Numbered from the stretch's first letter, positions 27,379-35,994 are shown. The stretch is DNA of 59,621 bases from Halogranum amylolyticum (GCF_900110465.1 NZ_FODV01000025.1:1-59621); one strand, 5' to 3'. Translations and numbers: made by a program. Notes: a model not told the origin generated them from the letters alone.

Positions 27379-27501
27379 TTAGGGTAACTGGACGAGGCCC
27401 GCCGCGAGGAACCACAGCGAGATCACTACCAGCGCGGTCAGGATGAACGCCAGCAGGTACTCGAAGGCACCTTCTGGCGTCCGAGTGGTCGGGAGATGCA
27501 T
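27379..27501 (-). CDS. 40-aa single-pass membrane microprotein
   Basis: Found by hand on the minus strand. MHLPTTRTPEGAFEYLLAFI leads into a single hydrophobic helix, LTALVVISLWFLAAGLVQLP, then TAA. A TATA-like element lies about 20-30 nt upstream of the ATG at 27501. Size and pattern match small membrane subunits or stress microproteins, but no family is recognised. Confidence 0.6.
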   Translation of the reverse strand: MHLPTTRTPEGAFEYLLAFILTALVVISLWFLAAGLVQLP

Positions 27502-27602
27502 ACCGTGTACTACGGTCGCAACCCACATAACGACGCGTTTCGTCTCGACGGAACGATCGGGTCAAACACAAGTAACTAAACACCACTTCACGAACGGAAC
27601 GC

Positions 27603-28028
27603 ATGGACAAACTCGCCGACGTCAGCGCCGACGCGCTTCGAGACGCGCTCGCCGACGTCGAGAGCGCGAAGGCGGCAAAACGGCTGATGGTCGCGCTCGA
27701 CTACAAGGACAGCGTCTCCGTCGCCGTGCTCGCCGAGCGGTACGGCGTCCCTCGGTCGACGCTCTACTACTGGCTCGACCGGTTCGAAGAACAGTCCATC
27801 GAGGACGCCGTCGAGGACGAACCGCGACCGGGCCGACCGCCCCGGCTCACCGACGAGGCGCGCGAGTCGCTCCAGACCGACGTCGCGGGCGACCCGACCG
27901 ACTGCGGGTACGACGCCGAGAGCTGGACGCCGGAGCTCGTCCAGACGCATATCGAACGTGAATACGGTGTCTCCTACTCCACCGGCCACGTCCGTCGACT
28001 CCTGCGCGAGTTCGACGTCCGGGACTGA
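27603..28028 (+). CDS. Orphan helix-turn-helix protein, IS630-transposase-like N-terminal domain
   Basis: 141 aa. It has the double HTH seen at the N-terminus of IS630/Tc1-type transposases: VAVLAERYGVPRSTLYYWLD, a basic GRPPRLTDEARESL linker, then TPELVQTHIEREYGVSYSTG and HVRRLL. No DDE catalytic domain follows. A stop ends it at 28028 and unrelated genes follow. It may be a captured DNA-binding domain now acting as a regulator, or the first ORF of a truncated element. No terminal inverted repeats were seen. Confidence 0.75.
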   Translation: MDKLADVSADALRDALADVESAKAAKRLMVALDYKDSVSVAVLAERYGVPRSTLYYWLDRFEEQSIEDAVEDEPRPGRPPRLTDEARESLQTDVAGDPTDCGYDAESWTPELVQTHIEREYGVSYSTGHVRRLLREFDVRD

Positions 28029-28129
28029 GTTCCATCCAAGCAGTTCTGCAGTTCGACGCCGGTGGTTCGTCCGTCGAAACCTGTCCACGCAGGGAAAAGC
28101 CTACAGCACACTCCGTAGCTGTGTCTCTC

Positions 28130-28285
28130 ATGCCAGAGTGTCAGAACTGTGGGTCGACGGTCACCAAGCAGTACGTCCGCGTCTTCGCCCTTCCCAGTCA
28201 GGATTCGGTCCGCTGCTGTCCCAACTGCGACCGGATCCGGGAAGGGACGAGCGTGCGCGACGCTCGGAGCTCCACCGGGACGTAG
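28130..28285 (+). CDS. Small zinc-ribbon protein, paralogue of 12061-12216
   Basis: 51 aa, not a long ORF, found by matching. It begins MPECQNCGSTVTKQYVRVFA and has CPNCDRIREG and VRDARSSTGT at the end. The 12061-12216 protein has the same length, the same MPECxNCGS start, YVRVFA and the VRDG/REAR-type end. Two CxxC pairs should bind one zinc. The pairing across about 16 kb confirms both as genes. Function unknown. Confidence 0.85.
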   Translation: MPECQNCGSTVTKQYVRVFALPSQDSVRCCPNCDRIREGTSVRDARSSTGT

Positions 28286-28331
28286 CGCGTCGCTCCCAGG
28301 CGCGTCACCGCTTCGGCAGCGCCGTCTCTGA

Positions 28332-28532
28332 TCACTTCACTGCCAGTCCGCTGCCGCACTCCGAACAGGTCGGGTCCTCGAGCGCCAACCGTGCGGAGTA
28401 CGGGCGGTCCACGCTGATCCGACGGGGGTAGCTCAGACAGTCGTCGTCCGGACAGACGAGCTCCGTGTCGTCCTGTAGACGCTCGATGTACTCGACGGCC
28501 GAGAGCTCCGTGAGCGGCGTACGTTCGGACAT
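28332..28532 (-). CDS. 66-aa zinc-binding protein, unknown
   Basis: The chain holds CPDDDCLSYPRRISVDRPYS and CSECGSGLAVK at the C-terminus, giving four Cys for a zinc site. The N-terminus is helical (LSAVEYIERLQDDTELVC). The ATG at 28532 leaves a compact protein. It converges with the 28130 gene. No function is recognised. Confidence 0.7.
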   Translation of the reverse strand: MSERTPLTELSAVEYIERLQDDTELVCPDDDCLSYPRRISVDRPYSARLALEDPTCSECGSGLAVK

Positions 28533-28660
28533 CGTCTCTCCTCTTCGACTTCACCGAAGTAATCAGTTCTGTAACTCGAAATCCAGTACTAATTCGGACG
28601 CCGTCGGCGAGGGCGGCCGCGAGCCCGAGGTTTACCCGCCTCCGTCGCCTCGATTCGCCG

Positions 28661-29434
28661 ATGGAAGTTGCGATTCTGACCGTCGGCGACGAGTTGCTCG
28701 CCGGCGACACCGAGAACACCAACGCCTCGTGGCTCGCCCGGCAGATCACCGCCCGCGGTGCGACGGTCACGCGGATGCTCACCGTCCCGGACGACGCCGC
28801 GCTCATCGCCGAGACGGTCCGCGAGTGGCACGCAGCGTTCGACGCCGTCGTCGTCAGTGGCGGTCTCGGCGGCACCCACGACGACGTGACGATGGCGGCC
28901 GTCGCCGACGCCTTCGACCGCGAGCTCGTCGTCGAGGACGACGTCGCCGCGGACGTCGTCGAGACGGCCCGCGCCTATCAGGAGGCGAACCCGGAACTGG
29001 TCGCGGAGTACGACGACCTCGACATCGACGTCGAGGCGTGGGCGTCGACGCCGGCCGGGGCCGAACCGCTGCTCAACCCGACGGGTCTCTCCCCGGGCTG
29101 TGTCGTCGAGGACGTCTACGTCTTCCCCGGTCCGCCCGACGAACTGAAGCCGATGTTCGAGGGGGTCGCCGACCGCTTCGGCGGCGACCTCGTCAGCGAG
29201 ACGTTCTACACGCCCGCCCCGGAGGGGGCGATGACCGGTCTCTTTAGGGAGCTCCACGACCGTTTCGACGTCGTCGTCGGCAGCTACGCCTCCCGTGGGT
29301 CGACGCCGAACCGCGTCAAACTCAGCGCCGACGACGAGGCGACGCTCGCCGGCGCCGTCGCGTGGCTCCGGGAGAACGCCGACGTCGTCGACGAGCCGTC
29401 GGAGCTCGACGGGACGGACGCTCGGAACTCCTAA
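28661..29434 (+). CDS. CinA-type competence/damage-inducible protein, molybdopterin-binding domain
   Basis: 257 aa, one MoCF-like domain with VAILTVGDELLAGDTENTNA, VVVSGGLGGTHDDVTM and VYVFPGPPDELKPMFE. This is the COG1058 domain of CinA without the C-terminal PncC deamidase. In archaea such stand-alone forms are usually annotated as nicotinamide-nucleotide or ADP-ribose pyrophosphatases by analogy, and activity is not settled by sequence. The start fits the first strand exactly. Confidence 0.9.
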   Translation: MEVAILTVGDELLAGDTENTNASWLARQITARGATVTRMLTVPDDAALIAETVREWHAAFDAVVVSGGLGGTHDDVTMAAVADAFDRELVVEDDVAADVVETARAYQEANPELVAEYDDLDIDVEAWASTPAGAEPLLNPTGLSPGCVVEDVYVFPGPPDELKPMFEGVADRFGGDLVSETFYTPAPEGAMTGLFRELHDRFDVVVGSYASRGSTPNRVKLSADDEATLAGAVAWLRENADVVDEPSELDGTDARNS

Positions 29435-29660
29435 TCGGGGTTCGTAGAAGTGGCTGTGTATTCGATCTCATCGCCTCTCTGTCAGTCCAGAAACGTCACC
29501 GAACGCTGTCAGAACCGTGTGTAACACACAGAGGGTGTATTCACAGAAAAGTCGAGGCGGATGCCCCGAGGCTTGACCTCGGGGAGGAAGCCGACACTCT
29601 ATGACACCAACCACACTCGATAGCACGACCGACTCCCCCCCACGCTCGACTTTAACTCTT

Positions 29661-29680
29661 ATTAGACATCACTATCTAAT
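29661..29680 (+). promoter_or_regulatory. 6-bp inverted repeat upstream of tnpB
   Basis: attaga at 29661-29666 and tctaat at 29675-29680 flank an 8-nt spacer just before the tnpB start, with an AT-rich ttaactctta patch immediately upstream. It could be the promoter/operator of the transposon gene. Confidence 0.35.
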
Positions 29681-29691
29681 GTGAAGTACGG

Positions 29692-30960
29692 ATGGACGAT
29701 GCGCCACGATGCACCGTGCCCATCAAACTTGACGTACCCGGAGAGAGTCGTGGCGACCTCCATCAAACCAAAGACCAGTTCCTCCACTGCGCGAACCGCA
29801 CGAGCGACTGGGCGTGGCGATACGACGACTACTGCATCACCAGCAAGTCGAAGGCCGAGAAAGCTCTGTACGGCGAGTTGCGCGAGGAGACTAACCTCAC
29901 CGCCAACCTCGTCCAGAAGGGCATTCGACGGGCCATCGAAGCCGTCACAGGCGGCGTAGAGAAACTCAAGCAGGGCGAGAAGACAAGCCAACCGTACTTC
30001 GACTCGTGGAGCGTCGTGTACGACAAGCGGAGTGCAACGTTCAACGGCGACCACGCCACGCTCTCCACGCCGAACGGCAGACTCACCGCCGAATACGTCC
30101 TCCCACCCAAAGACGAGCGCGAGGACACGCCGTTCGGTCGGTACTACGCGAGCGACGACTGGGATGCGTCGAATGCTACGCTCCAATATGACGAGCAAGC
30201 AGACGAGTTCTACCTGCACGTCACGCTGAAAAATCCGGACTACAAAGTTGAAAGTGAACACCAAGAAGTCGAGTCACGTGATGAAGCCCCCGAGAACGGA
30301 GTGGTTCTCGGCGTGGATTTGAACGTGACTGGCGCGTTCGCCGTCACCAGCACCGGAGAGTTCATCGGCAGTGCGGACTCCCTCACCCACAAACGCGACG
30401 AGTACGAACGCCGACGTGGACGCCTGCAACAGACGGGCACTCGTTCCGCACACCTCACGATTCAGTCCATCGGCAGTCGCTTCTTAGACTGGTCGTTGGA
30501 CTGGTTGCACAACCGAGCGAACGACCTCATCGAAGAAGCTCACAACGCGGATGTGGATGGCATCATTTTCGAGAATCTCGACCACATCCGCGAGAACATC
30601 GCTAATAGCTCGAAGTTCCAGCAGTGGACCTCCGTCACGTTTGTTGAACTCGTGGAGTACAAGGTTGAATCCACAGAGTTGTTTGTGGACTTGGTGAATC
30701 CGGCGTACACGAGTCAGCGTTGCTCGTACTGTGGATTTACTCACGAAGACAATCGGGACGACAAGCACTTCAAGTGTCAGGACTGTGGGTACGAGGTAAA
30801 CGCGGATTACAACGCGGCGAAGAACATCGCCGTCCGATACTGCGGGTATATCCATCGCGGGCAGAAGTCTCGCGGTGGATGGGCCACCAGTCAACTGGCC
30901 CTCAAGTCAGGGACGTTGAACGTGAACGGCGACTACACGCCTACCAAGCTAAGCGGGTAG
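29692..30960 (+). CDS. tnpB: TnpB RNA-guided nuclease of IS200/IS605 family
   Basis: 422 aa. The split RuvC domain has its three acidic residues: Asp209 in GVDLNVTG, Glu294 in IIFENLDHI and Asp372 in VNADYNAAKN. The zinc finger has Cys344/347 (CSYC) and Cys362/365 (CQDC). TnpB proteins cut DNA guided by an RNA made from the element's right end. With the full triad it may be active. Upstream residues 1-150 are the helical wedge/REC-like part. No overlapping TnpA is seen. Codon use is less GC-rich than in nearby genes, consistent with transfer. Confidence 0.93.
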   Translation: MDDAPRCTVPIKLDVPGESRGDLHQTKDQFLHCANRTSDWAWRYDDYCITSKSKAEKALYGELREETNLTANLVQKGIRRAIEAVTGGVEKLKQGEKTSQPYFDSWSVVYDKRSATFNGDHATLSTPNGRLTAEYVLPPKDEREDTPFGRYYASDDWDASNATLQYDEQADEFYLHVTLKNPDYKVESEHQEVESRDEAPENGVVLGVDLNVTGAFAVTSTGEFIGSADSLTHKRDEYERRRGRLQQTGTRSAHLTIQSIGSRFLDWSLDWLHNRANDLIEEAHNADVDGIIFENLDHIRENIANSSKFQQWTSVTFVELVEYKVESTELFVDLVNPAYTSQRCSYCGFTHEDNRDDKHFKCQDCGYEVNADYNAAKNIAVRYCGYIHRGQKSRGGWATSQLALKSGTLNVNGDYTPTKLSG

Positions 30961-30979
30961 AACGGGAGTCCACTGACAA

Positions 30980-31002
30980 GCCTCGGGGCTTGACCCCGAG
31001 GC
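30980..31002 (+). ncRNA. Right-end hairpin, likely omega-RNA (reRNA) scaffold end
   Basis: A 9-bp stem with a 5-nt loop starts about 20 nt after the tnpB stop. In characterised TnpB systems the guide RNA covers the 3' end of tnpB through such a right-end structure, and the guide is the flanking sequence after it. If this holds, guide sequence would begin near 31003. The transcript and guide are inferred. Confidence 0.45.
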
Positions 31003-31017
31003 GGTTGACCCGATCCA

Positions 31018-31905
31018 TCACAACGTTCTCGCGTCGCCGGTTAGCTCTGCTTCGAGCCACTCTTCGAGTCGCGAGACGAATGCTTCGGGGCGCTCACGTG
31101 TCACCCAGTGACCGCACTGTTCGATCGTGGACAGGTCTGCGGCGGGCGCCACGCGTGCGGCTCGCTCCGAGAGCTCCAGCGGGATGAGGTGGTCTTCCGC
31201 CCCGTGGACGAACAGGGTCGCTACCGGCAGGTCCGGAATCCTGTCGAAGTAGTTTGTCCGGGGACCCGAGAGATGCATCTCCTCGCGGGCGAACCGGAAG
31301 AAGGTCTCCCCGGAGTTCGGTCGCCGGATCTCTCGATGGACGTCGTCGACGAACTCTTCGTGGACGTTCTCCGGGTGGACCACGTTTCCGAGCGACGCCT
31401 TCGTCACTTTTCGGCTCTTCTTCATCGCCCCCCACGACAGCTCCAGGAGTTTCGGGGTTTTGACCGCCACGGCGGTCTTTCGGCCGCCCGGTACCCGGTC
31501 GCCGAGGCCGAAGCTGTCGACGAGAACGAGCCGCTCGACGCGGTCCGAACGGTCGAGTGTGTAGCCGAGAACGATCCCACCGCCCTTCGAGATGCCGACG
31601 AGCGTCACTTCGGCGAGGTCGAGTTCGTCTAAGAGGACATCTAACACACCAACGTAGAAGTCGGTCGTCGGCGCGACGTTCTGTGGTACAGGGTCGCTCT
31701 CCCCGTACCCGGGCAGGTCGAGCGCGTAGGTGCGATACGATCCGGCGAGTGCTGGAAAGGCCTTCTTCCAGGACACGCCCGCGGCATCTGGACCGGCACC
31801 GTGGACCAGAACGACTGGAGGGGCATCCTCGGGACCGTCGACGTGACAGCGGACGGTTACCCCCTCGACGTCGATATCTCGCGTCTCGCCTCCGAGTTGG
31901 CTCAT
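31018..31905 (-). CDS. Alpha/beta hydrolase
   Basis: 295 aa. The oxyanion segment VVLVHGAGPDAAG, nucleophile elbow VGISKGGG, acid loop VHGAEDHLIP and catalytic His in EQCGHWVTRE are in order. It is a cytoplasmic esterase/hydrolase of unknown substrate. The meta-cleavage hydrolase (BphD-like) subgroup is a possible match because of the long cap (residues about 140-200). The gene is intact although the TnpB element lies at its 3' edge. Confidence 0.88.
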   Translation of the reverse strand: MSQLGGETRDIDVEGVTVRCHVDGPEDAPPVVLVHGAGPDAAGVSWKKAFPALAGSYRTYALDLPGYGESDPVPQNVAPTTDFYVGVLDVLLDELDLAEVTLVGISKGGGIVLGYTLDRSDRVERLVLVDSFGLGDRVPGGRKTAVAVKTPKLLELSWGAMKKSRKVTKASLGNVVHPENVHEEFVDDVHREIRRPNSGETFFRFAREEMHLSGPRTNYFDRIPDLPVATLFVHGAEDHLIPLELSERAARVAPAADLSTIEQCGHWVTRERPEAFVSRLEEWLEAELTGDARTL

Positions 31906-31998
31906 GTGACCTGTTCGGTCAGGACGCGTAAATAGCGCCGGCTTGCATGAGACGCCGAACGGCGACGGCCCTCTCGGGGACCACCCGCAGTGAGGTAC

Positions 31999-32014
31999 GC
32001 GCTCTCTATTCAGC
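31999..32014. repeat. Short dispersed repeat, copy 1
   Basis: The 16-base word gcgctctctattcagc occurs here and again exactly at 41800-41815, with a related copy at 41091. It lies in the gap between the hydrolase start and the inositol-phosphatase-like gene. Probably a small dispersed repeat or a mobile-element scar. Confidence 0.55.
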
Positions 32015-32095
32015 GCGCCGATTTCAGCAGCCGCTAGAGGTTATCGTAGCTGGCCGGAAGACGAGTGATCGCCGATGAGCCGCCGGGTTCGATTC

Positions 32096-32899
32096 TCAGG
32101 GAGAGAAGTCGAGCGTGTCTCGAACTGCCGAGCACAACTCCTCGTGGGCCTCGCCGTTCGACGCGACGAGCCCTTCCGACGTGGGTCGCCACGGGTCGCC
32201 TGCGAGGTCCGTGACGATACCGCCCGCACACCGGATCTGGTGGACGCCGGCGACCGTATCCCAGGCGTTCGGCCCCTCGACGGTCGAGACGGCGGCGTCG
32301 AGTTCGCCGCCGGCGACCATCGACAGCGTCACCTGCGCAGAGCCGATGCGTCGGAACTCGCCGAACCGCTCGACGGCGAGTCGTGCGAGCGCGCCGGTCT
32401 CTCGGCCGTCACCCGCCCCCAGTCGGAGCGTCGACGCGACGACGAACGCCTGCAGGTCGTCGGCCGTGCTGGTCGAGACGGGGTCGTCGTTGCGGGTCAC
32501 GGTCTCGTCGTCGGCGACGTAGCGGTCGCCGAGCGCGGGAGCGACGTTGGCGGCGGCGACCGACCGTCCGTCGTCGACGAGCGCGACGCTCGTCGTCCAG
32601 ATTCGACTTCCATGGACGAAGTTGGTCGTCCCGTCGATCGGGTCGACGATCCACGCCCGACCCGTTTTGCGGAGCGTCTTCCGTGCGTCGTCCTCCTCGG
32701 CGACGACGACGGCGTCGGGGTCGGCCTCGCGGATGATCTCGATGGCGCGCTCCTGTGCGGCGCGGTCGGCCTCCGTGACGACGTCGACCTGTGAGGACTT
32801 CTCTTCGACCGAGAGCGTCGTCCTGAACAGCGACAGCGCAACTTCCGCGCCGGCGCTCGCCGCGCGCTCGGCCACCTGCTTCGGGTTCTCACTCTGCAT
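32096..32899 (-). CDS. Inositol monophosphatase-family phosphatase
   Basis: 267 aa. Metal-binding motifs are AEEDD, WIVDPIDGTTNFVHG and WDTVAGVHQIRCAGG near the C-terminus (the final Asp-containing motif). These Mg2+-dependent enzymes remove phosphate from inositol-1-phosphate, fructose-1,6-bisphosphate or PAP, and the substrate is not evident. The ATG at 32899 is preferred over an in-frame TTG at 32926. Only a 16-bp repeat is seen in the gap upstream of its 3' end. Confidence 0.9.
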   Translation of the reverse strand: MQSENPKQVAERAASAGAEVALSLFRTTLSVEEKSSQVDVVTEADRAAQERAIEIIREADPDAVVVAEEDDARKTLRKTGRAWIVDPIDGTTNFVHGSRIWTTSVALVDDGRSVAAANVAPALGDRYVADDETVTRNDDPVSTSTADDLQAFVVASTLRLGAGDGRETGALARLAVERFGEFRRIGSAQVTLSMVAGGELDAAVSTVEGPNAWDTVAGVHQIRCAGGIVTDLAGDPWRPTSEGLVASNGEAHEELCSAVRDTLDFSP

Positions 32900-32974
32900 G
32901 TGCGGCGGGACGGTCCTCTCCGACAAAAGCGACGGTGCCGATGCCGGTTTTTGCTCTGATCCGCACCGCTCCGC

Positions 32975-33226
32975 TCATCGCCGCGTCGAGACGGCCACGA
33001 GCGCCGCCTTCGCGGCGACGCCGACGACCACCAGCAGGAGGCCGAGGTGGAGCGCCGACAGCACCGACAGCCCCTCGACGAACGTCTTGAACGCGCGCCA
33101 GTGAGACGTCTCGAACGCGAGCCAGCCGCCGACGGCGACGCCGCCGAGCAGCGTCAGTGCGGTGAGGAGACCGGTGCCGACGAGTCGAACCGCCGTCGAT
33201 TCGTTCCGACCGTGACGGGGAGTCAT
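32975..33226 (-). CDS. Small two-helix membrane protein
   Basis: 83 aa with hydrophobic segments LVGTGLLTALTLLGGVAVGG and LGLLLVVVGVAAKAALVAV joined by a polar loop with SHWRAFKTFVEG. The ATG at 33226 follows an in-frame GTG at 33250 but gives the cleaner start. Unknown role. Confidence 0.65.
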   Translation of the reverse strand: MTPRHGRNESTAVRLVGTGLLTALTLLGGVAVGGWLAFETSHWRAFKTFVEGLSVLSALHLGLLLVVVGVAAKAALVAVSTRR

Positions 33227-33411
33227 CGACGGGTGTCGTCGGTCGGTCACAATGCCTCTTGCGGTCGGCGTCGCCGACGAGCGGGCCGAGCGCCGTCGCC
33301 CGCGAGACCGCCGCCGCTGTCGACCCCCACCGCCAGAGCGCCCAAGAGGCTCCGCTCCCTACCCGCACTGTGTTCTCTCAGTCACGCAAGTCACCGTGGA
33401 CCGTCGACGCG

Positions 33412-34356
33412 ATGCCGGACTGTTCGGGGAAGACCGTCGTGGTCACCGGGGCCAACAGCGGGCTCGGCCTCGAGGCGAGTCGAGCGTTCGCGGGGAAGGG
33501 AGCGCACGTCGTCCTCGCCTGTCGGAGCACGTCCCGCGGCGACGACGCCCGAGAGGAGATCCTGAAGGACCATCCCGACGCCTCTCTCGACGTTCGCGAA
33601 CTCGACCTCGCTAACCTCGACTCCGTCCGCTCGTTCGCCGAGGTGTTCACCGACGACTACGACGACCTGGACGTTCTCTGCAACAACGCGGGCGTGATGG
33701 CGACGCCCTACCGGACGACCGCGGACGGCTTCGAGCTCCAGTTCGGCGTCAACCACCTCGGCCACTTCGCACTCACCGGCCAGCTGCTCCCGATGATCGC
33801 GGCGACGCCCGGCGAGACGCGCGTCGTCACCACCTCTAGCGGCGCACACCGCATGGGCGAGATCGACCTCGACGACCTTCACCACCAGCGCTCCTACGGC
33901 AAGTGGGAGGCGTACGGGCAGAGCAAACTCGCGAACCTGCTGTTCGCCTACGAGCTCGACCGCCGGCTGGGCGCTGCCGACGTCGACGTGACGAGCGTCG
34001 CCGCCCACCCGGGTTACGCGGCAACGAACCTCCAGCTCCGCGGCCCGGAGATGGAGGGTGCGGACCTCCGCGAGCGACTCATGGCGCTCACCAACAACGT
34101 GGTCGCGCAGTCCGCAGAGAGAGGCGCGCTGCCCATCCTCTACGCTGCGACCGCCGCCGACGTCCGCGGCGGCGACTACGTCGGCCCGGACGGACTCGCC
34201 GAGATGCGCGGCTACCCGACGAAAGTCACCTCCAGCGACCGGTCGTACGACATGCAGCTCGCAGACGAACTGTGGGCGGTCTCCGAGGAGTTGACCGACG
34301 TCAGCTACGACTTCGAGGCGTTGCCGAACGGCCGGACGACTCCGACGGCGGACTGA
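33412..34356 (+). CDS. Short-chain dehydrogenase/reductase
   Basis: 314 aa. The cofactor motif TGANSGLGLEASRAFA sits near the N-terminus, followed by NNAGVM, the catalytic Ser in TTSSGAHR and YGQSKLANLL (Tyr-x3-Lys). This matches the retinol-dehydrogenase/WWOX-like oxidoreductase group. NADP is likely from the Arg-containing segment after strand 2 (ACRSTSRG). Substrate unknown. Start chosen at the ATG giving the standard N-terminus; upstream frame is shadow. Confidence 0.9.
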   Translation: MPDCSGKTVVVTGANSGLGLEASRAFAGKGAHVVLACRSTSRGDDAREEILKDHPDASLDVRELDLANLDSVRSFAEVFTDDYDDLDVLCNNAGVMATPYRTTADGFELQFGVNHLGHFALTGQLLPMIAATPGETRVVTTSSGAHRMGEIDLDDLHHQRSYGKWEAYGQSKLANLLFAYELDRRLGAADVDVTSVAAHPGYAATNLQLRGPEMEGADLRERLMALTNNVVAQSAERGALPILYAATAADVRGGDYVGPDGLAEMRGYPTKVTSSDRSYDMQLADELWAVSEELTDVSYDFEALPNGRTTPTAD

Positions 34357-34403
34357 CAAGCACCGACTATATCCGTCGCTGTCCTCTTCTTTCAGTAGAT
34401 TCG

Positions 34404-35120
34404 ATGGACGCAGATATCAGTTCGACCGAGGCCGTCGCCGAGCGTCGCGAGGAGATCCTCGCGGCGGTCGAGACACACGCCGGACGCATCGCCCGCGAAC
34501 TCGCGGTACTGAAGGGGGGCGACTACGGGTCGGAGACGTTCAACACCGACGCGGGCGAGTGGACTGTCAAGTACGAGGCCGGCGCGCTGCAGTACCTCCG
34601 CTTCTCGGGGAAGGGTGGCGGCGAGACGTACGTCGTCTCGACGCACCGTCCGCCGGACCCGAAGGAGCTCGCGACGGCGATGGGTGACTACGACGCCTTC
34701 GTCGCCGCCTACAACGCCTACGTCGAGTCACTGGACGGCGTTCTCGACGGCGTCACCGACGAGTTCCCGGACGTCGCCTCGACCGAGTCCGTCGTCGCCG
34801 AACGCGACCGCATCGTCGGTACGATCCGCGAGACGTCGAACGCGATGGCGGGGCAACTCCACCGCTACGAGGGTGACGCCTACGGGACGTTCGCGAAGCG
34901 CGTCGACGGCAAGCGCTGGGAACTCAAGTGGGAGGACGGGCTCGCCTCCTACCTCCGCGTCGGCGGCGAGGGCGGCATCTACCTCGTCTCGCAGTACTCG
35001 CCGCCCTCCGCACAGGACGTCCGTACCCTCGCCGACGACTTCGCCGGGTTCGTCGCCGCGTTCAACGACCACGTCGACGACCTCGACGCCGACCTCTCGA
35101 CGGTCTCGTTCGACGACTGA
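34404..35120 (+). CDS. Protein built from two tandem homologous repeats, unknown
   Basis: 238 aa. Residues about 14-118 and about 132-235 align with each other. Repeat 1 has EWTVKYEAGALQYLRFSGKG, and repeat 2 RWELKWEDGLASYLRVGGEG. Repeat 1 then has YDAFVAAYNAYVESLDGVL, and repeat 2 FAGFVAAFNDHVDDLDADL. Each unit is a helix, beta meander, helix. The order reads as an internal gene duplication and the fold is unidentified. The start at 34404 follows a pyrimidine-rich leader. It is separated by 105 bp from the next operon. Confidence 0.75.
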   Translation: MDADISSTEAVAERREEILAAVETHAGRIARELAVLKGGDYGSETFNTDAGEWTVKYEAGALQYLRFSGKGGGETYVVSTHRPPDPKELATAMGDYDAFVAAYNAYVESLDGVLDGVTDEFPDVASTESVVAERDRIVGTIRETSNAMAGQLHRYEGDAYGTFAKRVDGKRWELKWEDGLASYLRVGGEGGIYLVSQYSPPSAQDVRTLADDFAGFVAAFNDHVDDLDADLSTVSFDD

Positions 35121-35204
35121 CCGCTCGCTCCGTCTCCCGCCCGGTTCTCCTTCCCTCCGCTCGGTCGCCGACCTGTCACCGCCGACACCAGAACGTTTTA
35201 CCAT

Positions 35205-35225
35205 CGAATCATACTACTTAGTGGT
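35205..35225 (+). promoter_or_regulatory. AT-rich promoter-like stretch before the PhyH operon
   Basis: The sequence from 35205 to the start codon is AT-rich in an otherwise GC-rich gap, including catactactt. It fits poorly as a TATA box only because it is so near the ATG, so the real box may lie slightly upstream at about 35195. Confidence 0.35.
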
Positions 35226-35993
35226 ATGACGCTCACGGATGCGCAGTTCGAACAGTATCAGCGAGAGGGCTACGTCGTCGTCGAGGACCTCCTCCCGCCG
35301 GAGACGGTCGAGCGGGTGAAGACGCGCCTCCGCGAGTACGTGACCGGCGAGCGGACGGAGACGGAGTTCGGGCGGATGCTCGAACCGAATGCAGAGACGT
35401 TCGCTGGCGACGGTGACCCCGTCCGGAAGTTCGAGGGGGTGGGAATGGTGCGCGAGGACGACGTGTTCCACGACCTCGCGTTCGACGACGCGATCCTCGA
35501 CGTGATCCACCAGCTGCAGGGGCCGAACCTGAAACTGCTCCGCAGCGCCGCGATGCTGAAACCCCCTCGCGTCGGCAGTGAGAAGAAGTTCCACCAGGAC
35601 GCCGCCTACTACCCGATCCACCCGATGGACCACGTCACGGTGTGGATCGCACTCGACGAGGCGACGACAGACAACGGCTGTATGCAGGTCGTCCCAGGGG
35701 GACACACCGACGGCCTGCTGCGCCACGAGACGCTCGAGTACGACACCGACATCACGCTCACCGGGCGGGAGTACGGGTCCGACGACACCGTCGCTCTCCC
35801 GATGACGCCGGGGAGCGTGCTGTTCCAGCACTGTCTGCTCCCGCACTACACCGCCGAGAACACGACCGACGACTGGCGGCGGGCGTTCATCCTGTCGTAC
35901 ATGCGGAGTCGCTCCCGGTTCACCGAGGCGAACCCGCCGGAGTGGGTCGACAGTCTCCACGTCGCGGGCAAACAGTTCCCGGGGTGCGTCTGA
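35226..35993 (+). CDS. Phytanoyl-CoA dioxygenase (PhyH)-family Fe(II)/2-oxoglutarate oxygenase
   Basis: 255 aa. The iron facial triad is visible as FHQDAAYYP (His and Asp near residue 121) and the distal His in LLPHYTAENTTDDWRR near residue 206, with Arg of DDWRR to bind 2-oxoglutarate. PGGHTDG between them is typical. It would hydroxylate a small molecule or lipid using O2 and 2-oxoglutarate. Its stop lies one base before the Nramp-like start, so it heads a three-gene operon. Related PhyH enzymes include ectoine hydroxylase, but specificity cannot be assigned. Confidence 0.88.
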   Translation: MTLTDAQFEQYQREGYVVVEDLLPPETVERVKTRLREYVTGERTETEFGRMLEPNAETFAGDGDPVRKFEGVGMVREDDVFHDLAFDDAILDVIHQLQGPNLKLLRSAAMLKPPRVGSEKKFHQDAAYYPIHPMDHVTVWIALDEATTDNGCMQVVPGGHTDGLLRHETLEYDTDITLTGREYGSDDTVALPMTPGSVLFQHCLLPHYTAENTTDDWRRAFILSYMRSRSRFTEANPPEWVDSLHVAGKQFPGCV

Positions 35994-35994
35994 G

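Larger units (their letters stand above)
29564..31002 (+). mobile_element. TnpB-only IS200/IS605-type (IS1341-like) element
   Basis: The span covers tnpB plus related hairpins at both ends. The left hairpin has arms ccccgag (29564-29570) and ctcgggg (29578-29584). The right hairpin has arms gcctcgggg (30980-30988) and ccccgaggc (30994-31002). Both have the loop core cttga. There is no tnpA gene, so the element is non-autonomous for transposition. Exact ends are uncertain. The right end lies 15 bp from the stop codon of the 31018 hydrolase gene and leaves it intact. The gene has visibly lower GC than its neighbours. Confidence 0.8.

Noticed and set aside
29435..29560. CRISPR or repeat array before tnpB
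   Set aside because: Only single hairpins, no spaced repeats. No CRISPR array was seen anywhere in the window.
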